Below, one piece after another: positions 46,639 to 54,453 of a stretch of 64,000 bases of DNA. Under the pieces are notes generated by a model, which saw only the letters and a program-made list of their open reading frames with translations, made no database searches and had not been told where the DNA came from. The stretch lies in the NCBI RefSeq assembly GCF_022869805.1, contig NZ_CP094974.1:1302001-1366000 (forward strand), given 5' to 3'. The DNA is from Halosolutus halophilus (GTDB taxonomy: Archaea > Halobacteriota > Halobacteria > Halobacteriales > Natrialbaceae). Both the position numbers and the translations under genes were made by a program. Position 1 is the first letter of the stretch; every line of letters begins with the position of its first letter.

Positions 46639-47901
46639 CTACTCCGCCCGCGTCTCGAGCCAGCGGACCGCCGGCGTGGCGGTGATCCCGTGGACGACGA
46701 TCGAGACGAGGACGACCGCTCCGACGGTGGCCCACAGCAAGTCGGCGTCGGGGAACGCGGCCTCGTTCAGCCCGTGTGCGAGGTAGTAGAACGAGCCGAT
46801 CCCCCGCACCCCGAAAAAGGCGATCGTCGCACGTTCGGCGGGATCGCGATCGAACCCGAGAAACCCCGCCGCTCCTGCGAGGGGGCGGACGACGAACACG
46901 ATCGCGATCGACGCGACGATCGCCTCCGTCGTGAGCGGTTCGAGGAGCCCGCCGACGATCGCGCCGCCGAAGAACAGCATGATGAGGGCCATCATCACCT
47001 GTTCGGCGAACTCGCTTACTTCGTGGAGCGATCGGTTGTACTCGTGTGAGCGCTCGTAGTGTCGGACCACGAGCGCCGCGACGAAGACCGCGATGAACCC
47101 GTAGCCCCCCGCGAGTTCGGTCGCCCCGTAGACGAGCAGGGTTCCGGCGACCGCCTCGAGTCCCTGGACCGACTCCGCGACGGGCGTGTCCGGTTCCGTC
47201 GCGAAGACGGCGCGGGCGGTCAGGTAGCCGAGGACGACGCCGAAGATCACGCCGACGACGATCCGGTAGCCGACGTCGACGACGAGCCACTCGCCGAGCC
47301 AGTTGCCGGGCGCGAGGCCGACGAGAGCGACCGCGATCGCCAGGTTCGTAAACGGGAAGGCCAGCCCGTCGTTCAACCCCGCCTCGGACGTGAGCGCGAA
47401 CCGGACCTCGTCTTGCTTTCCGGCGGCCTCCTCCAGCGGTTCCGCCTCGGTGCCCATCCCCGGACCGCGGACCTGGACTTCCGACGCGAGCACCGGGTCG
47501 GTCGGCGCGATACACGCGCCCAGCAGGATCGCGGTCGGGATCACGAGACCGCTCCACCAGCCCAGCAGCGCCGCCCCGACGATCGACAGCGGCATCGTGA
47601 TCGCGAGCAATCGCCACGTCGACGCCCACGCGCGCAGGGCGGGCACGCGGTCGATCTTCAGCCCGACGCCCATCAGGGCGACGATGACGCCCAGTTCCGC
47701 GAGGTGCTCCGTCGTCGTCCCCTGCTCTAACGGATCCGGCGGCGGGAGTCCGATCGGGGCCCCGAACACGAGCATGCCGAGACCGACGAAGAAGATCGGC
47801 ATCGAAATCGCGCGGTCGGAGACGAACCGCGGGAGGACGGCGACGCCGAATAGCGTGACACCGATCACGACCAGGCCGACGTCGTACAACTCGATCGCCA
47901 T
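46639..47901 (-). CDS. Cation:proton antiporter (CPA1, NhaP-type)
   Basis: The 420-residue antiporter has about 12-13 helices. The ion-binding motifs of CPA1 exchangers are present: ACIAPTDPVLASEV (~130-143) and EAGLNDGLAFPF (~172-183, Asn-Asp pair), plus FFGVRGIGSFYYLAHGL near the C-terminus. It probably exchanges sodium or potassium for protons, important in a high-salt cytoplasm. It is short of the cytosolic regulatory tail found in larger members. It lies tail-to-tail with the preceding NnrS-like gene, 18 bp apart. Confidence 0.92.
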   Translation of the reverse strand: MAIELYDVGLVVIGVTLFGVAVLPRFVSDRAISMPIFFVGLGMLVFGAPIGLPPPDPLEQGTTTEHLAELGVIVALMGVGLKIDRVPALRAWASTWRLLAITMPLSIVGAALLGWWSGLVIPTAILLGACIAPTDPVLASEVQVRGPGMGTEAEPLEEAAGKQDEVRFALTSEAGLNDGLAFPFTNLAIAVALVGLAPGNWLGEWLVVDVGYRIVVGVIFGVVLGYLTARAVFATEPDTPVAESVQGLEAVAGTLLVYGATELAGGYGFIAVFVAALVVRHYERSHEYNRSLHEVSEFAEQVMMALIMLFFGGAIVGGLLEPLTTEAIVASIAIVFVVRPLAGAAGFLGFDRDPAERATIAFFGVRGIGSFYYLAHGLNEAAFPDADLLWATVGAVVLVSIVVHGITATPAVRWLETRAE

Positions 47902-47995
47902 TTGCAGCGGTTGCCGATACGATAAATTACGCCTTTAGCTCGGTGCCGGCGTTTGCAGAACGAATCCATTTGCCCCGCGGGGGCGAGTCCCGTCT

Positions 47996-48595
47996 ATGGA
48001 CCGATCGCCATCGGACGACCCCGGCCGGACGACCCGGTGGCGGTTCCTGCGGGCGGGCGGTGTCGCCGCGCTCGCCGCAACCGCCGGCTGCATCGAAGAG
48101 ATGGGAACGGAGTTCCCGAAAAACCGGACGTGGCCGACCGCGGAGTACGTGCCGGCCCTCCCCGTCGAAGAGCGATCGGCCGTGCTCGAGGAGTCGATTC
48201 CGGAACTCGCGAGCGCGGACGTCGTCGATCCCGACGGGTTCGCGTCGACGCTCGACGAGTACGATCTGGTCGTCGAGTCGATCGAACGCGAGCGGGACGT
48301 GCTGACGATCGAGTACGTCGAGGGGAATCGCTACCGCGAAGGGACCCTCCACGACGTCGCCCTGATCGCGGGCGGTTACGCGGCGCTGGTCGACGCCGGC
48401 TACGACGCCGTCGCACTCGGGGCGACGATCCTCGACGACGCGCCGGCGTCGTACGGCTCGGTGACGGTCGAGACCCCGTGGGCGGAGCGGTACAACGACG
48501 GCGAACTGACGGCCGCCGAGTACGGCGAACTGGTCGTGACGACGATCGAGTCACAGCGGTACGAATCGAGGGTCGACGTCTCGCCCGACGAGTAG
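47996..48595 (+). CDS. Predicted lipoprotein of unknown function
   Basis: The 199-residue protein begins with a Tat-like signal: RTTRWRFLRAGGVAALAATAGC, with only one Arg at the twin-Arg site and lipobox Cys at about 35. The mature part is an alpha/beta domain (YDLVVESIERERDVLTIEYVEGN in pieces, LHDVALIAGGYAALVDAGYDAVALG) with no motif I know. It is flanked by the antiporter and the second polytopic His-rich protein. Function unknown. Confidence 0.65.
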   Translation: MDRSPSDDPGRTTRWRFLRAGGVAALAATAGCIEEMGTEFPKNRTWPTAEYVPALPVEERSAVLEESIPELASADVVDPDGFASTLDEYDLVVESIERERDVLTIEYVEGNRYREGTLHDVALIAGGYAALVDAGYDAVALGATILDDAPASYGSVTVETPWAERYNDGELTAAEYGELVVTTIESQRYESRVDVSPDE

Positions 48596-48634
48596 CGCCG
48601 GGAGCCGCTCTCTCCGATCGATACGGCGGGCCGA

Positions 48635-50017
48635 CTACTCGTCCGCCGAGACGCCGACGTCGGGGTCGCTCGTCCCCGCCGCCGCGGATTCCTCGCCCGA
48701 CTCGAGCCCGCTCGCGAAGACGCCCGCGATCCCGTCCGGTCCGTGACGGTGGATCGTCAGGAGCACGTTCAGGACGAACAGGCAGAACCCCACCGTCGCG
48801 AGGAGACTGCCGGCGACCGTGACGGCCGTCGGGAGGTCGAACAGCGGCCCTGCCGCCAGCCCGACGAAACCGACCAGCGTCACCCGGAAGTCGGCTCGTT
48901 CGAGCCGATCGTCGTACAGGTCGTCGATCATCGGGACTTGCTCGAAGCCGAGCCGATCGCTGTAGCGGTCGATCCAGATGATGAAGGGGACGATGTGGTA
49001 GAGCGAGCCGACGACGACGAACGCGAAGACGCCGACGACGAGCACCGGGAACCCGTCCGGATGTCCGAACAGCGCGTCGTAGGCCACGGGATCGAGCCAC
49101 CACGCCGGCACCGCCAGCGCGATCCACGCCACGAGCGAAGCGACGACGACCCAGTATCGCTTCGTCATCGGGGACCGATCGACCGTCGAGTGCAGGAGCA
49201 GTCGAGCGACGACGACGGTGAACGCGGCGAGTCCGGCGAGCAGTGCCAGCCCGCCGATCCGGGCGACCGGCTCCCAGCCGAGGCCGCGGCTCGCGGCGAA
49301 CAGGATCAGCCCCGCCGGAAAGAGGACTTGCTCGAGTCCGAGGAGTCGCTCGTCTACCGAGTCGAACTCGGCCTGCGTGAACATCTGGCCGAGCTGTGCG
49401 AGCGCGCCGACGATCGTCGCGAGAACGGCCCCGTAGAGGGCGAGGGTCGCGTGGACGAGGAGCACGTCGCCCCTCGTCAGGAGGATTCCGTCGAACACCG
49501 ACGCGGTGAAGTCGACCGCCATGAGGTAGCCGAGCGGCGCGAGGGCGGCGAAACAGGCGAGCGCGAACGCGAAGTGCCGTTCGGTGAAATCCAGCGGCCG
49601 CGCCGCCCACAGCGTCCGGCCCACGTTGTAGACGAACAGCAGGAGACCCACCAGGATCGCCGCGGCGACGAGGGGGAGCCACGCGAGCGCCCCCGCGAGC
49701 AGGCAAGCGAGAAACCCGACGAGCCCACCGGTGACGAGCCACAGCTGGGCGATCGCGAGCCGTCGCGAGTGGATCGTCACGCCGGACCAGACGGGGACGA
49801 ACTGCGTCATCGCCCCCATGATCGTCAGGCCGATCCAGCCGAGCAGCAGTGTGTGAATCCGCGCGACGCCGGCCAGCCCCGGCAGCGTCGTAACCGCCAT
49901 CACGGTGCCGCCGACGGTCCCGGCGACGAGAAACGCCAGCGCGAGGACGAAGTGCCGCAGCGGGATCGCCATCGGCGGCTGCTGGTCGGTCCGCAGTCCG
50001 CCAGGAATCCGGTTCAT
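48635..50017 (-). CDS. Polytopic membrane protein, NnrS/cytochrome-oxidase-I-like
   Basis: The 460-residue protein has about 12 helices. In-membrane His residues occur in RIHTLLLGWIGLTIMGAMTQFVPVW (~57-81), LLVHATLALYGAVLATIVG and GSLYHIVPFIIW, a pattern like the haem-binding helices of NnrS or cbb3-type subunit I. It may be a haem protein of respiration or NO metabolism. The C-terminal ~35 residues are acidic and disordered. The ATG at 50017 is used; another at codon 16 (AIPLRHF) would also keep all helices. It is divergent from the MoaD-like gene. Confidence 0.65.
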   Translation of the reverse strand: MNRIPGGLRTDQQPPMAIPLRHFVLALAFLVAGTVGGTVMAVTTLPGLAGVARIHTLLLGWIGLTIMGAMTQFVPVWSGVTIHSRRLAIAQLWLVTGGLVGFLACLLAGALAWLPLVAAAILVGLLLFVYNVGRTLWAARPLDFTERHFAFALACFAALAPLGYLMAVDFTASVFDGILLTRGDVLLVHATLALYGAVLATIVGALAQLGQMFTQAEFDSVDERLLGLEQVLFPAGLILFAASRGLGWEPVARIGGLALLAGLAAFTVVVARLLLHSTVDRSPMTKRYWVVVASLVAWIALAVPAWWLDPVAYDALFGHPDGFPVLVVGVFAFVVVGSLYHIVPFIIWIDRYSDRLGFEQVPMIDDLYDDRLERADFRVTLVGFVGLAAGPLFDLPTAVTVAGSLLATVGFCLFVLNVLLTIHRHGPDGIAGVFASGLESGEESAAAGTSDPDVGVSADE

Positions 50018-50105
50018 GTGCGATCGTACGGACGCCCCGTCCGTCCAGTTGTACCCGAACACGTTCGGAAGGGACTGTTTGCCCGTGGGTGTCCTATCGT
50101 TCTCT

Positions 50106-50510
50106 ATGACGACCGAATCGTCGATCGACCAGCGCGCACAGCAGGCTCAGACGACGACCGTCGACGTCCGGTGTACCGGCCACGTCCGCGACGCCGTCGG
50201 TACCCACGAACTCGAGTACACCTTCGAGGGTGACCGCCTCCGGGAGTTCCTCGAATCGTTCTTCGCGGAGTACGACGTCGAGGACATGCTCATCGCTGAA
50301 ACCGAGGCCGAGGCGACCGCTCACGGCTGGGCACCCGTCCCGGACGAACTGCCGGGCACGTGGCGGAAGAATCCCGAGGGGGAGCAGACTCGCCCGTACG
50401 CCCGCGTCTGCATCAACGGCCGGTTCAACGAACACTACGCGGGGTTCGAGACGGAACTCGAGGACGGCGATCGGATCGCGCTGATCTACCCGTTCATGTT
50501 CTGTTGCTGA
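50106..50510 (+). CDS. MoaD/ThiS-fold protein ending in Cys-Cys
   Basis: The 134-residue protein resembles MoaD: a beta-grasp strand pattern VDVRCTGHVRDAVGTHELEY..LREFLESFF, then RPYARVCINGRFN and GFETELEDGDRIALIYPFM at the end. MoaD and ThiS end in Gly-Gly, which is thiocarboxylated; this protein ends FMFCC*. The stop codon and frame are clear. It therefore cannot work by the usual thiocarboxylate route unless processed; a dithiol tail could bind metal or persulphide. A central insert (MLIAETEAEATAHGWAPVP) is also unusual. It is followed 66 bp later by the CGCGG protein. Confidence 0.7.
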   Translation: MTTESSIDQRAQQAQTTTVDVRCTGHVRDAVGTHELEYTFEGDRLREFLESFFAEYDVEDMLIAETEAEATAHGWAPVPDELPGTWRKNPEGEQTRPYARVCINGRFNEHYAGFETELEDGDRIALIYPFMFCC

Positions 50511-50576
50511 TCGGGGCGTGGCGAACCGAACGGGTTCGACTCAGGCCTTACCCTCGACGAGTCCAAACGGCAGACC

Positions 50577-50882
50577 ATGACCGAAGACGTCGCGGACGTC
50601 GAACCCGTGACCCGGCGCGAGCACGACGCCTCGTGGTCCGCGAACCTCGAGAAACCCCGCCACGTCGACGATCGCGACCTCGTAATCGACCAGGCCAGGG
50701 ACGCGATCGCGGCCACCGCGGCTGGCTACCACGTCAACCTCGTCACCCACGGCGACCACGGCCACCCCGAGTCGTACCTGTGGGACGAACTCGAGGCGAC
50801 GTTCGACGGGATCGAGGTAGAGTACGTCGATCGGTGCGGCTGTGGCGGCCACGTCACGCGAGTCCACGTCGAGTCGGCCTGA
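50577..50882 (+). CDS. CGCGG-family small protein (candidate radical-SAM-modified peptide)
   Basis: The 101-residue protein matches what I remember as the CGCGG family, annotated as putative radical-SAM-modified RiPP: Trp/Asn-rich start (HDASWSANLEKPRHV), a His-rich middle (LVTHGDHGHPESYLW) and the signature RCGCGGHV at residues 86-93. Modification of the CGCGG core by a partner radical SAM enzyme is a prediction, not shown. Two radical SAM/SPASM genes lie within 4 kb. The His-rich middle could bind metal. Confidence 0.7.
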   Translation: MTEDVADVEPVTRREHDASWSANLEKPRHVDDRDLVIDQARDAIAATAAGYHVNLVTHGDHGHPESYLWDELEATFDGIEVEYVDRCGCGGHVTRVHVESA

Positions 50883-51223
50883 AGCGATCGACGGCGTCGC
50901 GAGAGGCCGGGCAAGCGGTGGGGCGGTTTCCACAGCGGCATCGACAGGCGGTGGACGGATCTCGCCGATCGATACCATCCCCGCTATCCGAGAAGAACCG
51001 CGTGGTGAGTACAGAGAGGTATCTCTTTCCACGGTTCCTCGATAATCCCGATCGAGGCACTGACTCTCCCGTTCCGTGATCGGAACGCGATGCTCGAACC
51101 CGTCGATACCGAACCGATACGTCTTCGATCGAACGGGGGCTATCCGACGGTTCCACACGGTGAGGCGGTCCACCGGATAGCTTTATTCTGCTATACGTTG
51201 TCGAATACCACGGTTGTCTACCA
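50883..51223. other. Intergenic region before the DUF1326 gene
   Basis: No gene is apparent. CTTTATTCTGCTATACG at 51181-51197, with the TATA-like part about 30 bases before the ATG at 51224, is a good promoter candidate. Confidence 0.5.
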
Positions 51224-51835
51224 ATGCCACAAGAATGGACTATCAAGGGAGACTACGTCGAAGCCTGCAACTGCGACGTCGCGTGCCAGTGCGTGTGGCT
51301 GGAACCGCCGGACGACGACGTTTGTAACGTCTCGCTGGCGTGGCACATCGAGGAGGGAAGCTACGGCGACGTCGACCTGAGTGGGGTGGACGTCGGTATG
51401 CTCATCTCGACCGCGGAAGGGGTCATGTTCGACGCCGAGACGGAGTGGGACGTGGTGTTACTCGTCGACGAGACGGCCGACGACGACCAGCGCGAGGCCA
51501 TCGAGGACATTTACTTCGGCCGCGCCGGCGGGATCTGGGCGCCCGTCGCTGACACACACGTCAGGTCCGCCGACGTCGCGACCGTACCGATCAGTTTCTC
51601 GCGCGACGGGTCGGACTTCTCCGTCGAGATCGAAGACGTCCTCGAGATGGACGCGAGCGGCGCGGTCGGGTTCAACGAGGAAATCGGCACGATCTCGCCC
51701 CACCCGCTGACGAAGAGTCACGAGGTACAGACCGGCAAGTCGACGACGGCGACCGTCTCCTACGGCGATCAGTTCACGTGGGACGTCTCGGGGAACAACG
51801 CTTACCTCGGTGACTTCGAACTGGCGAATGCCTGA
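51224..51835 (+). CDS. DUF1326 protein
   Basis: The 203-residue protein starts WTIKGDYVEACNCDVACQCVW, the Cys-rich signature of DUF1326 (ACNC...C.C, residues ~14-23), followed by the beta-rich remainder including ALIDVTI-like strands and HPLTKSHEVQTGKSTTATVSYG. The Cys cluster suggests metal binding. DUF1326 genes are regularly paired with DUF2182 membrane proteins, as here with a 32-bp gap. Function unknown; metal handling for redox proteins is a reasonable guess. Confidence 0.88.
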   Translation: MPQEWTIKGDYVEACNCDVACQCVWLEPPDDDVCNVSLAWHIEEGSYGDVDLSGVDVGMLISTAEGVMFDAETEWDVVLLVDETADDDQREAIEDIYFGRAGGIWAPVADTHVRSADVATVPISFSRDGSDFSVEIEDVLEMDASGAVGFNEEIGTISPHPLTKSHEVQTGKSTTATVSYGDQFTWDVSGNNAYLGDFELANA

Positions 51836-51867
51836 CGTCGACGGGACGGGACTCGAATCGATCAGTC

Positions 51868-52665
51868 ATGGGGCCACGAGACTCGTTCCGGGATCGGATT
51901 ACCCGCCGGCGCGCCCCGATCGTCGCACTCGTCACCTACGTCGTCGCGCTGCTCGCGTGGACTGCGGTCGTCGGTCGCTGGCTCCCGATGCCCGGTGGAG
52001 CGGCGGACGCGGAGATACAAATGTCCGAACCGGGAGCACCGGAGGCGATGGCGCTTTCGAACGGACTGACGGGTATCGGCCTGTACCTGGTCATGTGGGG
52101 CGTGATGATGATCGCCATGATGTACCCGTCGTCGATCCCGCTCTTCAGGCTGTACTCTACGACGCTCGAGGGAACGACGACCGCGGGCAAAGCAGCGCGG
52201 ATCGGAGCGTTCGTCGGAACGTACTCGCTCATCTGGACGGCGACGGGAGTCGTGCCGCTCCTCGTCAATGCGCTGGTCCCGATCGTCAGCCTCGCGAATT
52301 CACACGGCGGTCTCCTGATGGGCGGAGCGCTGGTGCTCCTGTCGGGATATCAACTGTCTCCGTACAAACACCGGTGTCTGCGGTATTGCCGGTCTCCCCT
52401 CGGGTTCCTCATGAGTCACCACCGAACGGGCGTTCGTGGTGCCGTACGGATGAGTTGCGAGTTCGGCGCGTTCTGCGTCGGATGCTGTTGGGCGCTGTTC
52501 GCGTTCATGGTGATCGTGGGCTCGATGAACGTCGTCTGGATGGCACTCATCGCGGTCGTGCTCTCGCTCGAACGGACCGTTGCGTGGGGTGAGCAACTGG
52601 CACGTGCGATCGGCGTTTTCGCTGGCGTCACCGGGAGTACCATCGTGGTACTCACGCTCGTCTAG
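51868..52665 (+). CDS. DUF2182 metal-binding membrane protein
   Basis: The 265-residue protein has six or more helices with the DUF2182 features: LVMWGVMMIAMMYPSSIPLF (Met-rich helix, ~73-92), LLSGYQLSPYKHRCLRYCRSP (His/Cys loop, ~153-173) and FGAFCVGCCWALFAFM (Cys-rich helix). The Met, His and Cys content indicates soft-metal binding, perhaps copper. It is the partner of the preceding DUF1326 protein and probably cotranscribed. It converges on the AhbC-type gene. Confidence 0.88.
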   Translation: MGPRDSFRDRITRRRAPIVALVTYVVALLAWTAVVGRWLPMPGGAADAEIQMSEPGAPEAMALSNGLTGIGLYLVMWGVMMIAMMYPSSIPLFRLYSTTLEGTTTAGKAARIGAFVGTYSLIWTATGVVPLLVNALVPIVSLANSHGGLLMGGALVLLSGYQLSPYKHRCLRYCRSPLGFLMSHHRTGVRGAVRMSCEFGAFCVGCCWALFAFMVIVGSMNVVWMALIAVVLSLERTVAWGEQLARAIGVFAGVTGSTIVVLTLV

Positions 52666-52765
52666 AACCAGCCGATCACGCCCGACGAGTACTGTGCAGT
52701 CGATCGCCAACGAACCACACCTACAGAGGAGCCGATCGACGGAACCGGACGGATCGCCGATCCGC

Positions 52766-53983
52766 TCAGTCGGCCGCCCCGCCGACGATCGACCCCGTCT
52801 CCTCGCCACGGATCTCGTCTTCCCGGAGGTAACACTGCGGATCCGGGGCGAACAGGTCGCCGGTCTCGGCGAGCGCCCGGAGTCGAGATCCGCCGCGACA
52901 GATCGATCGGTACTGGCACTCGGCGCACTTCCCGGACAGGTGTTCCTCCCGATTTCGAAGCGCGCGCAGGAGCGGGTTCGATTCGTCCTCCCAGATCTCG
53001 CCGAAGGGCCGATCGCGGACGTTGCCGAGACTGTACCCCTGCCAGAACTGGGTTGGGTGGACGTTACCCTCGTAATCGACGTCGGCGACCCGCTCGCCGG
53101 TCGGATCGCCGCCGTTTCGCTCGAGGTGGTCGTAGACGGCCCGGGCTTTCGCCTCGCCGAACTCCTCGCGGGCGTACTCGACGAGGAACGCGGCGTCGGC
53201 GTAGTTGCCGACCAGCAGGGTCTCGATTTCCTCACCGCGGTCGTGGTACTCCACGGTCATCTCGCAGAGGCGCTCGACCGCGGCGCGCTTCTCCTCGGGC
53301 GAGAGGTCGACGTCTGCGATGTCGGCACCCCGGCCGCCGTAATCGAGGTGGTAGAAGCAGAACCGATCGAGGCCGACGTCGACGAGCAGGTCGACGACGC
53401 CTTCCAGGTCCGGCGCGTTGGCCTCGGTGATCGTATACCGGAGGCCGGTCTTGAGGCCGGCGTCGAGGCAGTTCTCGATGCCCCGGACGGCCGCGTCGAA
53501 CGCGCCCTCCTCGCCGCGGAACGCGTCGTTTCGCTCCGGGAGGCCGTCGACCGAGATGCCGGCGTACTGGAGGCCGGCGTCTCGCAGCGCCGCCGCCTTC
53601 TCGCGGGTCAGGAGCGTCCCGTTCGAGGAGAGGACGGGCCGCAGTCCGAGATCCGCCGCGTAGTCGACGAGTTCGACCAGGTCGTCTCGGACGAGCGGTT
53701 CGCCCCCCGAGAAGAGGATCACGGGTGCTCCGTAGTCGGCGAGTTGCTCGAGGAAGGTCTTCGCTTCCGCCGTCGAGAACTCCCCGGTTCCCGGTTCGAG
53801 ATCGGCCCCGGCGTAACAGTGCGAGCAGTAGAGGTTACACTGCCGGGTCGTGTTCCAGACGACCACCGGCCGCCGCTGTTTCTCCTCGGTGATCTGGGGC
53901 TTCGAGGACTCGTCGGCCGCGTCGTATCGCAGTCCGTCGCCCTCGGCGTCGAGATCACAGAGGAGTTTGCTGATCGAGATCAC
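52766..53983 (-). CDS. ahbC: Radical SAM/SPASM enzyme of the AhbC type (12,18-didecarboxysirohaem deacetylase)
   Basis: The 405-residue enzyme starts with the AhbC-type MISISKLLCDLDAEGDGLRY and has the radical SAM cluster Cys49-x3-Cys53-x2-Cys56 in RQCNLYCSHCY. VILFSGGEPLVRDDL and ISVDGLPERNDAFRG follow. Its SPASM-type C-terminus has CAECQYRSIC and a last Cys in DPQCYL, as in methanogen AhbC. AhbC removes two acetate side chains from 12,18-didecarboxysirohaem to give Fe-coproporphyrin in the archaeal haem pathway. The start is a GTG at 53983 overlapping the stop of the PaaB-like gene (GTGA). NirJ-like or peptide-modifying roles are alternatives. Confidence 0.82.
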   Translation of the reverse strand: MISISKLLCDLDAEGDGLRYDAADESSKPQITEEKQRRPVVVWNTTRQCNLYCSHCYAGADLEPGTGEFSTAEAKTFLEQLADYGAPVILFSGGEPLVRDDLVELVDYAADLGLRPVLSSNGTLLTREKAAALRDAGLQYAGISVDGLPERNDAFRGEEGAFDAAVRGIENCLDAGLKTGLRYTITEANAPDLEGVVDLLVDVGLDRFCFYHLDYGGRGADIADVDLSPEEKRAAVERLCEMTVEYHDRGEEIETLLVGNYADAAFLVEYAREEFGEAKARAVYDHLERNGGDPTGERVADVDYEGNVHPTQFWQGYSLGNVRDRPFGEIWEDESNPLLRALRNREEHLSGKCAECQYRSICRGGSRLRALAETGDLFAPDPQCYLREDEIRGEETGSIVGGAAD

Positions 53984-54327
53984 GGGTCGCTCACCCGTGG
54001 CCTGCCTTCGGTTTCCTCGTAGACGCGCGGCTCCTCGTCGTCGACGTTCGCTTCCGATTCCGCGTCCTCGCGATCGTCGGTATCGGACGCGAGTCCCCGC
54101 GTCGAGTACCGTTCGACCGCGTCCGCGGGACAGCACCAGACGTCGGCGGCGTACCAGCCGAACAGCCGCGAGGCGTGTTCGTGGGCCTCCGGCCCGCTCG
54201 CGGCAGCCACGCTCCCGACGTGTCGCATCGGACTCCCCGTCTCCTGGCGGACGAACACTTCCCACTGGCGGGTCGGGTTCCCGCGATCGGCGCTCTCGAC
54301 CCGCGATCGCTGTGCCTTCTCGACCAT
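53980..54327 (-). CDS. PaaB-like small protein, partner of radical SAM enzyme (Htur_1727-like)
   Basis: The 115-residue protein resembles PaaB, the small subunit of phenylacetyl-CoA oxygenase: RQWEVFVRQETGSPMRHVGS, then SGPEAHEHASRLFG and WCCPADAVERY (residues ~22-75). No oxygenase genes are nearby. I recall a family called Htur_1727, described as a radical-SAM-partnered candidate RiPP, which fits its position: translationally coupled to the AhbC-type gene and divergent from the AhbD-type gene. The Trp-Cys-Cys motif and an acidic tail (~80-115) stand out. It could be a substrate, chaperone or accessory of the radical SAM enzyme. Confidence 0.7.
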   Translation of the reverse strand: MVEKAQRSRVESADRGNPTRQWEVFVRQETGSPMRHVGSVAAASGPEAHEHASRLFGWYAADVWCCPADAVERYSTRGLASDTDDREDAESEANVDDEEPRVYEETEGRPRVSDP

Positions 54328-54399
54328 ACGTAGGAGTTCGAAACGGGAGCGAAGGACGTTCCCCAAACTCCCAGCGCGTGGGAACACCCGGCTCGTCGA

Positions 54400-54420
54400 C
54401 CGAACATATTTGCCCGTCTT
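54400..54420. promoter_or_regulatory. Promoter region between the PaaB-like and AhbD-type genes
   Basis: GAACATATTTGCCC has a TATA-like core usable in either direction; it lies about 45 bases before the AhbD-type ATG and about 80 bases before the PaaB-like ATG. Suits divergent transcription, weakly supported. Confidence 0.35.
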
Positions 54421-54453
54421 CCCGACCCGCGGGAAGAACGGCGGCGGCTTTGG

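Noticed and set aside
52766..53983. The AhbC-type protein as a 'pseudo-SAM' lacking the cluster
   Set aside because: The CxxxCxxC motif (Cys49, Cys53, Cys56) is intact, so it can bind the radical SAM cluster.
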